A DNA stretch of 11,118 bases from UBA6022 sp036382575 (GCA_036382575.1 DASVHL010000044.1:1-11118), one strand, 5' to 3'. Shown: positions 1 to 6,656, numbered from the stretch's first letter. Notes: a model not told the origin generated them from the letters alone. Translations and numbers: made by a program.

Positions 1-1450
1 GAGAGAGGAAGGAACCGTTGTTTATGAGAAGCGCCGATTAACCGAAGGTAAAAACAAGGCTGAAAAAGAGATTGCCAGTGCTGCCGCAAAAGCTGGTGAA
101 ATCGTTCTAAAGGCAAAAGACGAAGCGCTACAGCTAGAAAACGAACGTCGCCGTGAATGGAAAAAGACCGAGAATCGTTTGGCTGATCGTGAAAGTCTGC
201 TTGATAGTAAATTAGATCAACTAGATAAGCGTGCGGAAAAGCTTCGTGCTCAAGAAGATGAAGTCGAAGAATTAAAATCGGAAATTCGTACCATTCGCAC
301 CCGTCAGCAGGAAAAGCTGGAAAAGATTGCCGGCTTGAAAAAAGGTGATGCTGCTGAAAAACTGATGCAGATGACTGAACGCGATATCAAGAATGACTTG
401 GTTGGGCTGGTGAATAAACTGCAGCATGATGCTATGGAAGATGCCGAAGAGCGCGCACAGACAATTCTGGTAAGTGCTATGGAGCGAATGTCGAGTGAAG
501 TAACTGCCGAGCGTACTGTCACGGCTGTAAAATTGACTGACGATGAAATGAAAGGTCGCATTATCGGCAAAGAAGGTCGTAACATTCAGGCACTGCAGCG
601 CGCGACTGGTGTCGACATTTTGGTTGATGATACCCCGGGTATGATTATTCTCAGTTCATTTGACCCAATCCGCCGCCAAATAGCTCGTTTGTCACTCGAG
701 ATGCTCATGAAGGATGGACGTATTCACCCGGCGCGGATTGAAGAAGTAGTCGCCAAAGCCGAAAAAGAAATTGAAAAAGAAATTGCTCGTGCTGGTGAAG
801 ACGCCGCTCGTGAAGTTGGTGTTGTGGGCATTCCAAAAGAAATGCTCCGACTCCTAGGTGAACTTAAATTCCGTACTAGTTATGGCCAGAACGTTCTGAT
901 GCACAGTACCGAAATGGCACATATGGCTGGTCTGATCGCCGAAGAAATTGGTGCAGATGTTCGCATTACCAAGATTGCTACATTGCTTCATGACGTAGGT
1001 AAGGCTGTCACACATAAGATTGAGGGTAAACATCACCACATCGGTGCCGAACTTGCCAGTAAATATGGCATGGACGAACGCATTGTGCATGCTATTCAGG
1101 CACATCATGATGACATCGAGGCCACGACACCAGAAGCTTTAATTGTCCGTGTCTGTGACGCACTGTCAGCTGCTCGTCCTGGTGCCCGTAACATTAGCGC
1201 CGAGAACTTTACGGAGCGTATGCGTGATCTTGAAAACGTTGCCATGAGCTTTAAGGGTATCGATAAGGCCTATGCAATTAGTGCTGGTCGTGAGGTGCGC
1301 GTGATTGTTAGTCCAAAGAACGTCGATGATCTGAGTGCTATTAAATTAGCTCGTGATATCGCTGTCAAAATCGAAAGTACGATGCAGTATCCAGGTACGA
1401 TCAAGGTTAATGTGATTCGTGAAACTCGTGCGATTGAATTTGCGAAGTAG
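1..1450 (+). CDS. rny: Ribonuclease Y, 5'-truncated by window edge
   Basis: Membrane-anchored endoribonuclease that initiates mRNA decay. The reading frame is open from base 2, so the gene begins before the window and the TTG at 179 is not its start; 482 residues are visible of a family length near 520, so only the N-terminal membrane anchor and a short stretch are missing. In visible numbering, residues 1 to about 160 are a charged Glu/Lys/Arg-rich coiled coil. A KH RNA-binding domain follows with the GRIIGKEGRN loop at 185-194. The HD phosphohydrolase domain has an upstream His near 301, the metal-binding LLHDVGK with H330-D331, and the HHH and AHHDD histidine clusters after it. The C-terminal tail ends in AIEFAK. 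It stops with TAG, 8 bases before a NUDIX gene, suggesting co-transcription. Domain order and motifs are diagnostic. Confidence 0.97.
   Translation, partial: REEGTVVYEKRRLTEGKNKAEKEIASAAAKAGEIVLKAKDEALQLENERRREWKKTENRLADRESLLDSKLDQLDKRAEKLRAQEDEVEELKSEIRTIRTRQQEKLEKIAGLKKGDAAEKLMQMTERDIKNDLVGLVNKLQHDAMEDAEERAQTILVSAMERMSSEVTAERTVTAVKLTDDEMKGRIIGKEGRNIQALQRATGVDILVDDTPGMIILSSFDPIRRQIARLSLEMLMKDGRIHPARIEEVVAKAEKEIEKEIARAGEDAAREVGVVGIPKEMLRLLGELKFRTSYGQNVLMHSTEMAHMAGLIAEEIGADVRITKIATLLHDVGKAVTHKIEGKHHHIGAELASKYGMDERIVHAIQAHHDDIEATTPEALIVRVCDALSAARPGARNISAENFTERMRDLENVAMSFKGIDKAYAISAGREVRVIVSPKNVDDLSAIKLARDIAVKIESTMQYPGTIKVNVIRETRAIEFAK
761..784 (+). repeat. 12-base perfect tandem duplication inside rny
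   Basis: The 12-mer gaaaaagaaatt occurs twice head to tail and encodes EKEI-EKEI in the helical linker between the KH and HD domains of RNase Y. It keeps frame, so it is an in-frame four-residue duplication or simply low-complexity helix coding. Confidence 0.7.
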
Positions 1451-1458
1451 ATACTAGT

Positions 1459-1929
1459 ATGTTTAACAATAGTAAACTAACAGCCTGGCTGACATCAGTC
1501 TCTCGTGTTTCGAGTGCGTCGCTGATCCTAGAAGATGCAGAGGGTCGGGTGTTGATAGTAAAAGCGCATTACAAAAATTACTGGACATTTCCTGGTGGAG
1601 TAATCGACCGTCATGAAACGCCCCTTCAGGGCGCAGTCCGTGAGACACGCGAAGAAGTTGGCTTAACGGTTGATCCAGCAACAGTATCTTTTGGGTGGGT
1701 AGCCAATCGTACGAGCAAGCAAGCTGATACGTATCAGTTTGTGTTTCGCGCGGCATTACCGGCAGATGCAGAAGCTCGGATCAAGTTACAGTCTTCCGAG
1801 ATTGAAGACTACGCATTTGTGACTCGCGATGAAATCGAGACGCAAAACCGCCATTACGGCAAAGTGCTATTTCAATGGGTGCGTGACGCACGTGGCTATG
1901 TCGAACAATCGTTTAATTCTGACATATAA
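1459..1929 (+). CDS. NUDIX hydrolase
   Basis: Predicted 156-residue hydrolase of a nucleoside diphosphate linked to another moiety; the substrate cannot be read from sequence. The NUDIX box GX5EX7REUXEEXGU is complete at residues 47-69: G47, E53, R61, E62, E65, E66, G68, L69, which form the metal-binding loop and helix. It is preceded by the usual beta strand with WTFPGG, and length is typical for a single-domain NUDIX protein. The ATG lies 8 bases after the rny stop with no Shine-Dalgarno sequence, so it is probably translated by coupling with rny. No terminator hairpin is seen in the 64 bases after its TAA. It could be a house-cleaning or a cap-removing (RppH-like) enzyme; the pairing with an RNase makes an RNA-related role tempting, but that is inference. 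Confidence 0.93.
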   Translation: MFNNSKLTAWLTSVSRVSSASLILEDAEGRVLIVKAHYKNYWTFPGGVIDRHETPLQGAVRETREEVGLTVDPATVSFGWVANRTSKQADTYQFVFRAALPADAEARIKLQSSEIEDYAFVTRDEIETQNRHYGKVLFQWVRDARGYVEQSFNSDI

Positions 1930-1954
1930 TTTTAGCCTTACCTATAATTCTTAA

Positions 1955-1983
1955 TTGTTTGAATGATACTTTTATGGTATAGT
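1955..1983 (+). promoter_or_regulatory. Extended -10 promoter for the 1994 gene
   Basis: TTGTTT at 1955-1960, a 17-base spacer, and TATAGT at 1978-1983 preceded by TG at 1975-1976 (extended -10). A start about 6-7 bases after the -10 would fall at 1989-1990, only about 4 bases before the ATG at 1994, predicting an almost leaderless mRNA. No Shine-Dalgarno sequence is present, consistent with this. Confidence 0.55.
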
Positions 1984-1993
1984 TCTGATAATC

Positions 1994-2881
1994 ATGACAG
2001 AGGTAATCAACACCGGTAATACAAAAGCGTTCAAAGATCGTTTTGTGCTTGAAAATCGCCAGCTGTACTCATTCACATCGGCTCAGCCGGTGCCAGTTGA
2101 GTATGTCTACGATCATATTATTGATGACGAAAAACCTGTCGAAATGTCAGCTACGCCACGGCTTGAAGATTTAGACGCAGCTTACAAGAACCGTGCTGTT
2201 AAATACGCCCGAGCCGTTTTAAATTACCTCACGAGGTATTTGCCATATTCGTATTCATCGCAACAGGGTCGTATTGCGCTTAATCAATTAGCGCATCCGA
2301 TTCAACAGCGAGTCGCGATAGAACAAGACGGCGGTGATGTTTCAGAGGATCTGACAAAGGATCTTGAAGCAATTTATGGCAGGGGTGCAGAGCAGCTGCA
2401 GTTTTTACTTGACCAGATTGACAGCAGCAGTAGGGTATCTGAATGTACGGATATCATCGGAGCTTTGTCGGAACTGACTGTTTTCTTGCTGCCTAACCGT
2501 CATTTAATGGGTGATGAGTCTGATAATTATTCTATTATAGCCAGTACAGAGGCTGAAGATAAGGCGCGTCTCACGCGAAAAGGGATTCGCCAAGGAATTG
2601 ATTTTAAGGCGATCCGCCGCTCGGATAATGTTCTTATCCCTCTTCAGGTCAAGACGAGTGTTCGTGAAGACAAAGTGTACTCGCCAGAGATTTTGGTGGT
2701 AGCTGTCAATGATTTAATCTATGATCCAGGTCGGGTGAAAAAAGTAACTTCGATTGATCTTGCGCGTGCAATGCTCGCCGAGATTGAAGGCGAACCAAAT
2801 TGTGATGTTGATTTGATCAACCTAGCCGAAGAGCGGTTATTTGCTTCACTTGATAATTACGTTCCTTTAACGCGTCGTTAG
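1994..2881 (+). CDS. Unknown protein with PD-(D/E)XK nuclease-like signature
   Basis: A 295-residue soluble protein that I do not recognise by family name. It has no signal peptide or membrane segment. The N-terminal half (about 60-145) is helical and charged. The C-terminal half carries a spacing typical of PD-(D/E)XK nuclease folds: a helix with E160 (GALSELTVFLLP), then an acidic strand residue D203 (GIDFKAI), then the strand Q218-V219-K220 (LQVKTS) in the position of the ExK/QxK motif. The family knowledge is that Glu, Asp and Q/ExK together bind metal in such enzymes; assigning that here is inference, and catalytic activity may be lost. The start ATG follows an extended -10 promoter by 10 bases and has no Shine-Dalgarno site. 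The following gene has its own promoter, so an operon is not required. Confidence 0.85.
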   Translation: MTEVINTGNTKAFKDRFVLENRQLYSFTSAQPVPVEYVYDHIIDDEKPVEMSATPRLEDLDAAYKNRAVKYARAVLNYLTRYLPYSYSSQQGRIALNQLAHPIQQRVAIEQDGGDVSEDLTKDLEAIYGRGAEQLQFLLDQIDSSSRVSECTDIIGALSELTVFLLPNRHLMGDESDNYSIIASTEAEDKARLTRKGIRQGIDFKAIRRSDNVLIPLQVKTSVREDKVYSPEILVVAVNDLIYDPGRVKKVTSIDLARAMLAEIEGEPNCDVDLINLAEERLFASLDNYVPLTRR

Positions 2882-2883
2882 AG

Positions 2884-2902
2884 CCTAATTATTTAGGAGG
2901 TG
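2884..2902 (+). other. Small hairpin plus Shine-Dalgarno-like AGGAGGTG without a start codon
   Basis: CCTAA at 2884-2888 can pair with TTAGG at 2893-2897. The latter overlaps a consensus AGGAGGTG at 2895-2902. No ATG, GTG or TTG sits 5-10 bases downstream: the GTG at 2902 overlaps it, and the ATG of the next gene is 39 bases away. The role is unknown; it may be a relic ribosome binding site. Confidence 0.4.
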
Positions 2903-2904
2903 TG

Positions 2905-2933
2905 TTAAAGATTCCTTTTGACAGTGCTACAAT
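2905..2933 (+). promoter_or_regulatory. Candidate extended -10 promoter for the 2940 gene
   Basis: TACAAT at 2928-2933 is preceded by TG at 2925-2926 (extended -10). The matching -35 position, 17 bases upstream (TTAAAG, 2905-2910), is weak. The -10 ends 6 bases before the ATG at 2940, so a transcript from it would be leaderless. A perfect TTGACA at 2918-2923 is present too, but its -10 would lie inside the gene and shows no good match. Confidence 0.45.
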
Positions 2934-2939
2934 TTAACT

Positions 2940-3686
2940 ATGGTAATCAAAAATAAAAAAGTAAAAACGATCACTAAATCTAGAAAAATTGCTACGTTCG
3001 CGTTAGTCGGAGTAACAATGCTGCTTGTCATTCTCGGTGGTCTCGGTAGTGGAAAACTCCAGTATGGCTTTGCCTACATGAAGTGTGGGGGGGCGCCAAT
3101 TGACGCATCGCGTTTTATGGCATCATATAGCTATAATCTCCCTACAGATAAAATGTATAATCCCGGTATCTTTAGTGAATATTTTTGCACAGAATCAGAA
3201 GCGCAAAAGAAGGGCTTTCATCACAGCGTTCTAAGTGATGCTGCCCAAAAAGAATCTGTAGCTTTGGAAGTGCAACGCGAGGAAGAGGCACGCTTTAGTC
3301 CCGATAAGGTCAGCTATACGCTATACGTTCCCATAGAGAAGTATACTTATGGCCAGATTAGAATTATGAAAATGTCGAATAAGGATCCGCACTCTTTCTA
3401 CAGCGTGAAACAAGATGGCTACAACGTAGCAAATGTACGCGAAGGTGCTATTCCAAGTAACTATCAATTGTGTACAAATGAAATAAGCGGCTGTACCTCT
3501 ATAGGCAAGGACAAGAGAGGCCTAGAGATCATGAAACAAACTTCTGATAGTAAAAGTAGCAGCGTAGGCTACACTGCTAATATTGGCGGGACATTTATAA
3601 ATCTTACAGATATTTATGATGAGATAACGGACACGGATATCCTCAATATCTACAGTTCATTAGGAGAGTATGAAAATGCTGAATAG
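2940..3686 (+). CDS. Single-pass membrane-anchored extracytoplasmic protein, unknown function
   Basis: 248 residues. A Lys/Arg-rich start (residues 1-16) is followed by one hydrophobic segment at about 18-37, giving a type II (N-in) anchor with about 210 residues outside. Outside there are four cysteines: C49 (MKCGG), C83 (YFCTE), C178 and C185 (CTNEISGC), which could form two disulfides. The terminal part (about 120-240) begins with a VSYTLYVP strand and ends with TFINLTDI followed by DILNIYSSL. The same pattern appears at the end of the next gene's protein, so I infer a related domain. The Cys-Gly-Gly plus Phe-Cys-Thr-Glu style resembles hypothetical proteins I associate with Saccharibacteria; no function is assigned. 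The ATG has no usable Shine-Dalgarno site (the AGGAGG at 2895 is too far). The end overlaps the next gene. Confidence 0.88.
   Translation: MVIKNKKVKTITKSRKIATFALVGVTMLLVILGGLGSGKLQYGFAYMKCGGAPIDASRFMASYSYNLPTDKMYNPGIFSEYFCTESEAQKKGFHHSVLSDAAQKESVALEVQREEEARFSPDKVSYTLYVPIEKYTYGQIRIMKMSNKDPHSFYSVKQDGYNVANVREGAIPSNYQLCTNEISGCTSIGKDKRGLEIMKQTSDSKSSSVGYTANIGGTFINLTDIYDEITDTDILNIYSSLGEYENAE
3662..3668 (+). promoter_or_regulatory. Ribosome binding site deciding the start of the overlapping membrane-protein gene
   Basis: AGGAGAG lies within the end of the preceding gene. The ATG at 3670 leaves only about 3 bases from AGGAG, too few, while the ATG at 3676 leaves 9. I therefore prefer 3676. The site implies translational coupling with the upstream gene. 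Confidence 0.65.
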
Positions 3687-4776
3687 AATACGATCACACA
3701 TAGCATCGAGAAAAGCGGTGCTTTTAGGTAGTGCAATTGCATCGATTGTATTGGTGACAGTGGTGGTAATTCCAGCAATAGGGCAGTCGATAGTTGCTGG
3801 CTTTATGTATGTACCATTTCTAGCGATTTTGCTATCTTCTTCTCCGTTGTATTTATACATATTACAGGGGCTAGTTGCTTTGATGTTTGGCAGCGTTGTC
3901 GCAATGATATTTTACCTATTGAGAATCAAAAGCTCTGTATTTGTATCGGGTGTTGGTCTTTCATTTGGTTACGTGGTCTTTACATTGCTAGATCATACTT
4001 TTGAAACATCTACATTTCTGAAATCGATAGGTTTCTTGCTTGTGTCATTGATCATTTTCTATTGTTTAATTCAGGTCGGAAAACACCTAAAGATTAATAC
4101 ATTTATGGCATGCGCAGTTTTTGTTGCTTCGTTAGGCGTATGTTCATATGCTGCGCAAGTAGTAGTGAGGCCAATCGAACGAGAAAAGGCGAAATCGTCA
4201 CATCAAGTGTATTTAGATGCTCAAAATCAAGAATTTGAAACCGTAAAAAAGACGCTCAAGTTTACAGTTTATTATCCGACATACAGCTCTAGCGAACTAT
4301 CTGCTACTCAGCCAAAGCTTAATGGCTATTCTCAAAACCAGAAGAGACACACGAACCCGCATGTTACGTATAATATCGGTAAGGCTCGGGTGACTCAGAC
4401 TGCTTTACTTAAGGATCAGGAGAAGTTGGTCGACTTTACTCGCAATTGTGATATTACTCGATTATCAAATGAGATGGACTCAAGTTCTGTGGTACGTCAA
4501 CAGAATATTGAAGACAGTCTTGAAAACTTATCCCGATGTAATGTTATTCATCAAACCCCCGCAGGTAACAAAGTGCTCTTTCGAGGCTTGGGGCAATGGA
4601 CGACTTTTTACCTGCAGAAAGATAAAACGAATATCGTAATTAGATTTGACGACATCAATGCAGGTAAGTATAGTGAGGCGTTTTTGCCAGAGGTTATAAA
4701 AATCATAGACTCATTACAGCCTGTTTCTATCAATAGACTTCAGCGAGGTAATGAAATGCTCGCAGATCGCTACTAA
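3676..4776 (+). CDS. Multi-pass membrane protein with C-terminal extracytoplasmic domain, unknown function
   Basis: 366 residues from the preferred ATG (368 if 3670 is used). The first ~165 residues are hydrophobic, with probable membrane helices near 14-36, 42-60, 62-82, 88-106, 117-135 and 141-161. The remaining ~200 residues are polar and probably outside the cell. That domain starts with LKFTVYYPTYS (about 194-204), has cysteines at 258 and 288 that may pair, and ends with TNIVIRFDDI and EVIKIIDSL. This matches the layout of the upstream protein's C-terminus. The gene overlaps the upstream one by 11 bases and is surely co-transcribed. No clear U-tract terminator follows. I do not recognise the family; a two-protein envelope complex or a sensor/adhesin pair are possibilities only. 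Confidence 0.87.
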   Translation: MLNRIRSHIASRKAVLLGSAIASIVLVTVVVIPAIGQSIVAGFMYVPFLAILLSSSPLYLYILQGLVALMFGSVVAMIFYLLRIKSSVFVSGVGLSFGYVVFTLLDHTFETSTFLKSIGFLLVSLIIFYCLIQVGKHLKINTFMACAVFVASLGVCSYAAQVVVRPIEREKAKSSHQVYLDAQNQEFETVKKTLKFTVYYPTYSSSELSATQPKLNGYSQNQKRHTNPHVTYNIGKARVTQTALLKDQEKLVDFTRNCDITRLSNEMDSSSVVRQQNIEDSLENLSRCNVIHQTPAGNKVLFRGLGQWTTFYLQKDKTNIVIRFDDINAGKYSEAFLPEVIKIIDSLQPVSINRLQRGNEMLADRY

Positions 4777-4797
4777 AAAATAGAGTTATTTTCTTGA

Positions 4798-4838
4798 TCC
4801 GAGCCCTAAGGTATTATCCAAAAGAGTGCTAGGGCGGA
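4798..4838 (+). other. Imperfect hairpin after the membrane-protein pair
   Basis: TCC plus GCCCTA (4803-4808) can pair with TAGGGC (4830-4835) plus GGA, leaving a loop of about 21 bases. There is no following U-tract, so it is not a typical intrinsic terminator. It is the only structure seen between 4777 and the promoter at 4869. Confidence 0.3.
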
Positions 4839-4868
4839 GTGCGGGCTATGGTTTATTTTATATAAAAA

Positions 4869-4877
4869 TGTTATAAT
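4869..4877 (+). promoter_or_regulatory. Extended -10 promoter for the 4931 gene
   Basis: TG at 4869-4870, one base, then a perfect TATAAT at 4872-4877. No good -35 is visible, as is common with extended -10 promoters. Transcription would start near 4884. The leader of about 47 bases contains a 5-bp hairpin, CTGAG at 4887-4891 with CTCAG at 4898-4902, and then a perfect AGGAGG at 4918-4923. Confidence 0.6.
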
Positions 4878-4930
4878 ATATATTAACTGAGTAACCGCTC
4901 AGCGTATTATCGACAGCAGGAGGCAGGGAT

Positions 4931-5275
4931 ATGTTAGGCTGGAGTATTTATATTCACCGTGGCGGTACGATAGATATGTCCAAAGACTATGCCAAAATAG
5001 AGGGTAGCGAAGTACTTTTATCAACAGGCGCGATGCCAAATCTCTCTATTCTGGATTCACTATATGCTATGGGTCCATCTGTTCAAACGAAAGCTCAGGG
5101 TGGATATCCTTCTATCTGGCACGTGCCCGCAGGTGATCTTGCGGAACTTTTGGAGGCACTCGACAACCGACGTACATCACCCTACGACAAGGTGCGCAAT
5201 GCCCGAGAGACCATTCAAGGACATAACATTCCAGGTGATGAGCTTGTGTATGTAGAAGCTTGGGACCAGAGCTAG
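4931..5275 (+). CDS. Hypothetical small soluble protein
   Basis: 114 residues, not recognised. There is no signal peptide, membrane helix or cysteine; the protein is mildly acidic and looks mixed alpha/beta: an opening strand (WSIYIHR), a Gly-Gly turn, a helix near 38-47, a helix AGDLAELLEALDN near 67-79 and a closing strand ELVYVEAW. The start at 4931 is supported by AGGAGG 7 bases upstream; the in-frame ATG at 4976 has no such site. The gene has its own extended -10 promoter and a strong terminator directly after its TAG, so it is a stand-alone transcription unit. It may be specific to this lineage. Confidence 0.82.
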   Translation: MLGWSIYIHRGGTIDMSKDYAKIEGSEVLLSTGAMPNLSILDSLYAMGPSVQTKAQGGYPSIWHVPAGDLAELLEALDNRRTSPYDKVRNARETIQGHNIPGDELVYVEAWDQS

Positions 5276-5282
5276 TCGATTC

Positions 5283-5310
5283 GCCACCCGCATTCGTGCG
5301 GGTGGCTTTT
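5283..5310 (+). terminator. Strong intrinsic terminator with UUCG loop
   Basis: A perfect 10-bp GC-rich stem (5283-5292 with 5297-5306) closed by a TTCG tetraloop and followed by TTTT. It lies 7 bases after the stop of the 4931 gene. Confidence 0.93.
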
Positions 5311-5387
5311 CAATGTGAGGAGTTTGACACATTACTAATTAGGAAACAAGATTACTGCATTAGACTTTAGGTAAATAGCGCTTATGC

Positions 5388-5416
5388 TTGCTGAGATCTA
5401 CAGAGCTTGAGATACT
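5388..5416 (+). promoter_or_regulatory. Candidate promoter for the 5456 gene
   Basis: TTGCTG at 5388-5393, a 17-base spacer, and GATACT at 5411-5416 with TG at 5408-5409 (extended -10). Start expected near 5422-5423. A perfect TTGACA at 5324-5329 lies further upstream, but only a weak CAAGAT stands 17 bases after it. The rest of 5311-5446 holds nothing else I can identify. Confidence 0.4.
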
Positions 5417-5420
5417 ACTT

Positions 5421-5454
5421 GTAATCGCTTTCCTATCAATGAAAGGGTGATTGC
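5421..5454 (+). promoter_or_regulatory. Leader hairpin covering the ribosome binding site of the 5456 gene
   Basis: GTAATC at 5421-5426 can pair with GATTGC at 5449-5454 (one G-U pair). Inside it, CTTTC at 5428-5432 can pair with GAAAG at 5441-5445, with an 8-base loop. The 3' arm contains the purine-rich ribosome binding site AAAGGG, and the structure ends one base before the ATG at 5456. It could restrain translation. Confidence 0.35.
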
Positions 5455-5455
5455 G

Positions 5456-5893
5456 ATGGTATATCAAAGAGCTCCACGGGCCGCACTGAGTATCGGAGAT
5501 TTCTTCCGCACAAGAGGAACGACGGACGATGACCTGATGAAGGTGACGCTCGAGGACGGTAGCACACTGTTCTTTACCTTCAAAAGCGCGCCGAACGTCG
5601 TTTCAGACCTAAAGTGGCGGCTAGATAAACAACTCCTGCCGGAAAATTTGACAGCGCATCTGCAGGAGCATGACCTTGAATCGCGGTCTGATTTTGTCCT
5701 TTCTGGTTATACTGTAACGGTTGGCGAAAGGGTACGGCTCGACATCGAGCCATCAATTCATTGGCGAACTACGATGTGGTTTATGACTAACTCTGCGGTC
5801 AAGACTATACGACCGGCACGTCGGCCTCGCAAGGCTAGTGTGCAGATATTAGACGGCGATTTGCAGTTTGATCAAAGCAGCGACTATCACTAA
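5456..5893 (+). CDS. Hypothetical small soluble protein, beta-rich
   Basis: 145 residues from the ATG at 5456, which I prefer to the in-frame GTG at 5447 because GTG overlaps the ribosome binding site AAAGGG (5442-5447) while ATG stands about 8 bases after it. There is no signal peptide, membrane helix or cysteine. It alternates short strands (LMKVTLEDGSTLFFTF near 27-42, FVLSGYTVTVGERVRLDI near 80-97, SVQILDGDLQF near 128-138) with one amphipathic helix near 48-60. A basic patch, RPARRPRK at 119-126, could bind nucleic acid, which is speculation. The DNA looks more GC-rich than its neighbours. The gene has its own promoter and terminator. I do not recognise the family. Confidence 0.8.
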   Translation: MVYQRAPRAALSIGDFFRTRGTTDDDLMKVTLEDGSTLFFTFKSAPNVVSDLKWRLDKQLLPENLTAHLQEHDLESRSDFVLSGYTVTVGERVRLDIEPSIHWRTTMWFMTNSAVKTIRPARRPRKASVQILDGDLQFDQSSDYH

Positions 5894-5927
5894 TTCGCTC
5901 CGCTTAACCCCGTACCCCAAGGTCGAG

Positions 5928-5956
5928 CCCCGCTCCCGAAAGGGTGGCGGGGTTTT
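5928..5956 (+). terminator. Intrinsic terminator of the 5456 gene
   Basis: CCCCGC at 5928-5933 pairs with GCGGGG at 5947-5952, with further inner pairs around a GAAA-type loop, followed by TTTT and a second T-run (ttttt at 5960-5964). The opposite strand lacks a T-run on its side, so I assign it to the + strand only. Confidence 0.85.
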
Positions 5957-5974
5957 CGATTTTTGTAGGGTAGT

Positions 5975-6649
5975 TTATTCTGTCCCAGGGTCTGTAAGAG
6001 TTGCAATGCTTGGCGAGGTGAAGTGTTTTTGAACTGGATCTAGAACCTCATTTACCGCCAACGCCGCCTCATAATTTTCAACGGCTCGGTTATCGATACC
6101 GGTCCAGTTTTCGTAATCAGATTTGTACGTTGAGCCATTCTGCAACTCCTCGTCAATTCTTTTAATCATTCTCGCTCGGTTATATCTTTGTAGCGCCACT
6201 AAAGCTAGGTTGAGTACAGCCCCGCCGGTATTGATTGCTAGACCTTCTCCATATTTACTTTCAGCGATATCGGCTACTATTGCTACGCCTGACGGAATAG
6301 CGGCGATTGTATGAACAGTTTCATTAAAGACACTACCGCCAAAGGCAAAGCTTGTCGCTGCCTCGATGCGACTTTTATCACTATCGAGTCTATAGTTCCC
6401 GCCACCACCAGGTCGTGATATGAGCCTGCCAACTGTTCCCATGACAACTTTACGGATAACGGGGCTACCTAATCTTGTGTGCCATTTTATGCTACGTTCG
6501 TAATTGCGAGTCGTAAAGTATCGAGTGAGCCCGCGCTTAACTAGGTTTGCCTCTGCATTTTCTTGCAGGTCATAAAAACCCGGCCTTTCGGCGGCAGGTA
6601 AGTTAGTAGTCTCGTCTTGGTGAAAATGACTCTCCATATCACTGTACAT
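5975..6649 (-). CDS. Unknown protein, CrtO-like (glycosyl-diaponeurosporenoate acyltransferase-like) motif layout
   Basis: 224 residues from the ATG at 6649. The open frame extends to a TTG at 6676, but that lies upstream of the -10 element, so 6649 (leaderless) or the ATG at 6637 is the true start. The polar N-terminus is followed by RSIKWHTRLG (about 52-61), NYRLDSD, a moderately hydrophobic glycine-rich stretch with FNETVH (108-113), another hydrophobic stretch, and N147 followed by LQRYNRAR (153-160). CrtO-type membrane proteins have an Ile-Lys-x-x-x-Trp-like start, a central Glu/His and a terminal Asn...Gln-Arg-Tyr-Asn-Arg motif, so I infer a distant relative; the hydrophobic parts are weaker than in typical members. 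The tail of about 60 residues is polar and extra. No terminator is evident on this strand. Function is unknown. Confidence 0.85.
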   Translation of the reverse strand: MYSDMESHFHQDETTNLPAAERPGFYDLQENAEANLVKRGLTRYFTTRNYERSIKWHTRLGSPVIRKVVMGTVGRLISRPGGGGNYRLDSDKSRIEAATSFAFGGSVFNETVHTIAAIPSGVAIVADIAESKYGEGLAINTGGAVLNLALVALQRYNRARMIKRIDEELQNGSTYKSDYENWTGIDNRAVENYEAALAVNEVLDPVQKHFTSPSIATLTDPGTE

Positions 6650-6656
6650 ATATTTT

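Noticed and set aside
304..585. Minus-strand open frame within rny
   Set aside because: It lies fully opposite conserved RNase Y coding sequence, is Ser/Ile/Phe-rich without domain features, and has no promoter or ribosome binding site.
179..1450. A complete RNase Y starting at TTG 179
   Set aside because: The frame stays open to base 2 and encodes the expected coiled coil, so the gene is cut by the window edge rather than starting at 179.
2918..2947. TTGACA at 2918-2923 as the -35 of the 2940 gene
   Set aside because: The -10 position would fall after the start codon and shows no TATAAT-like match; the extended TACAAT at 2928 fits better.
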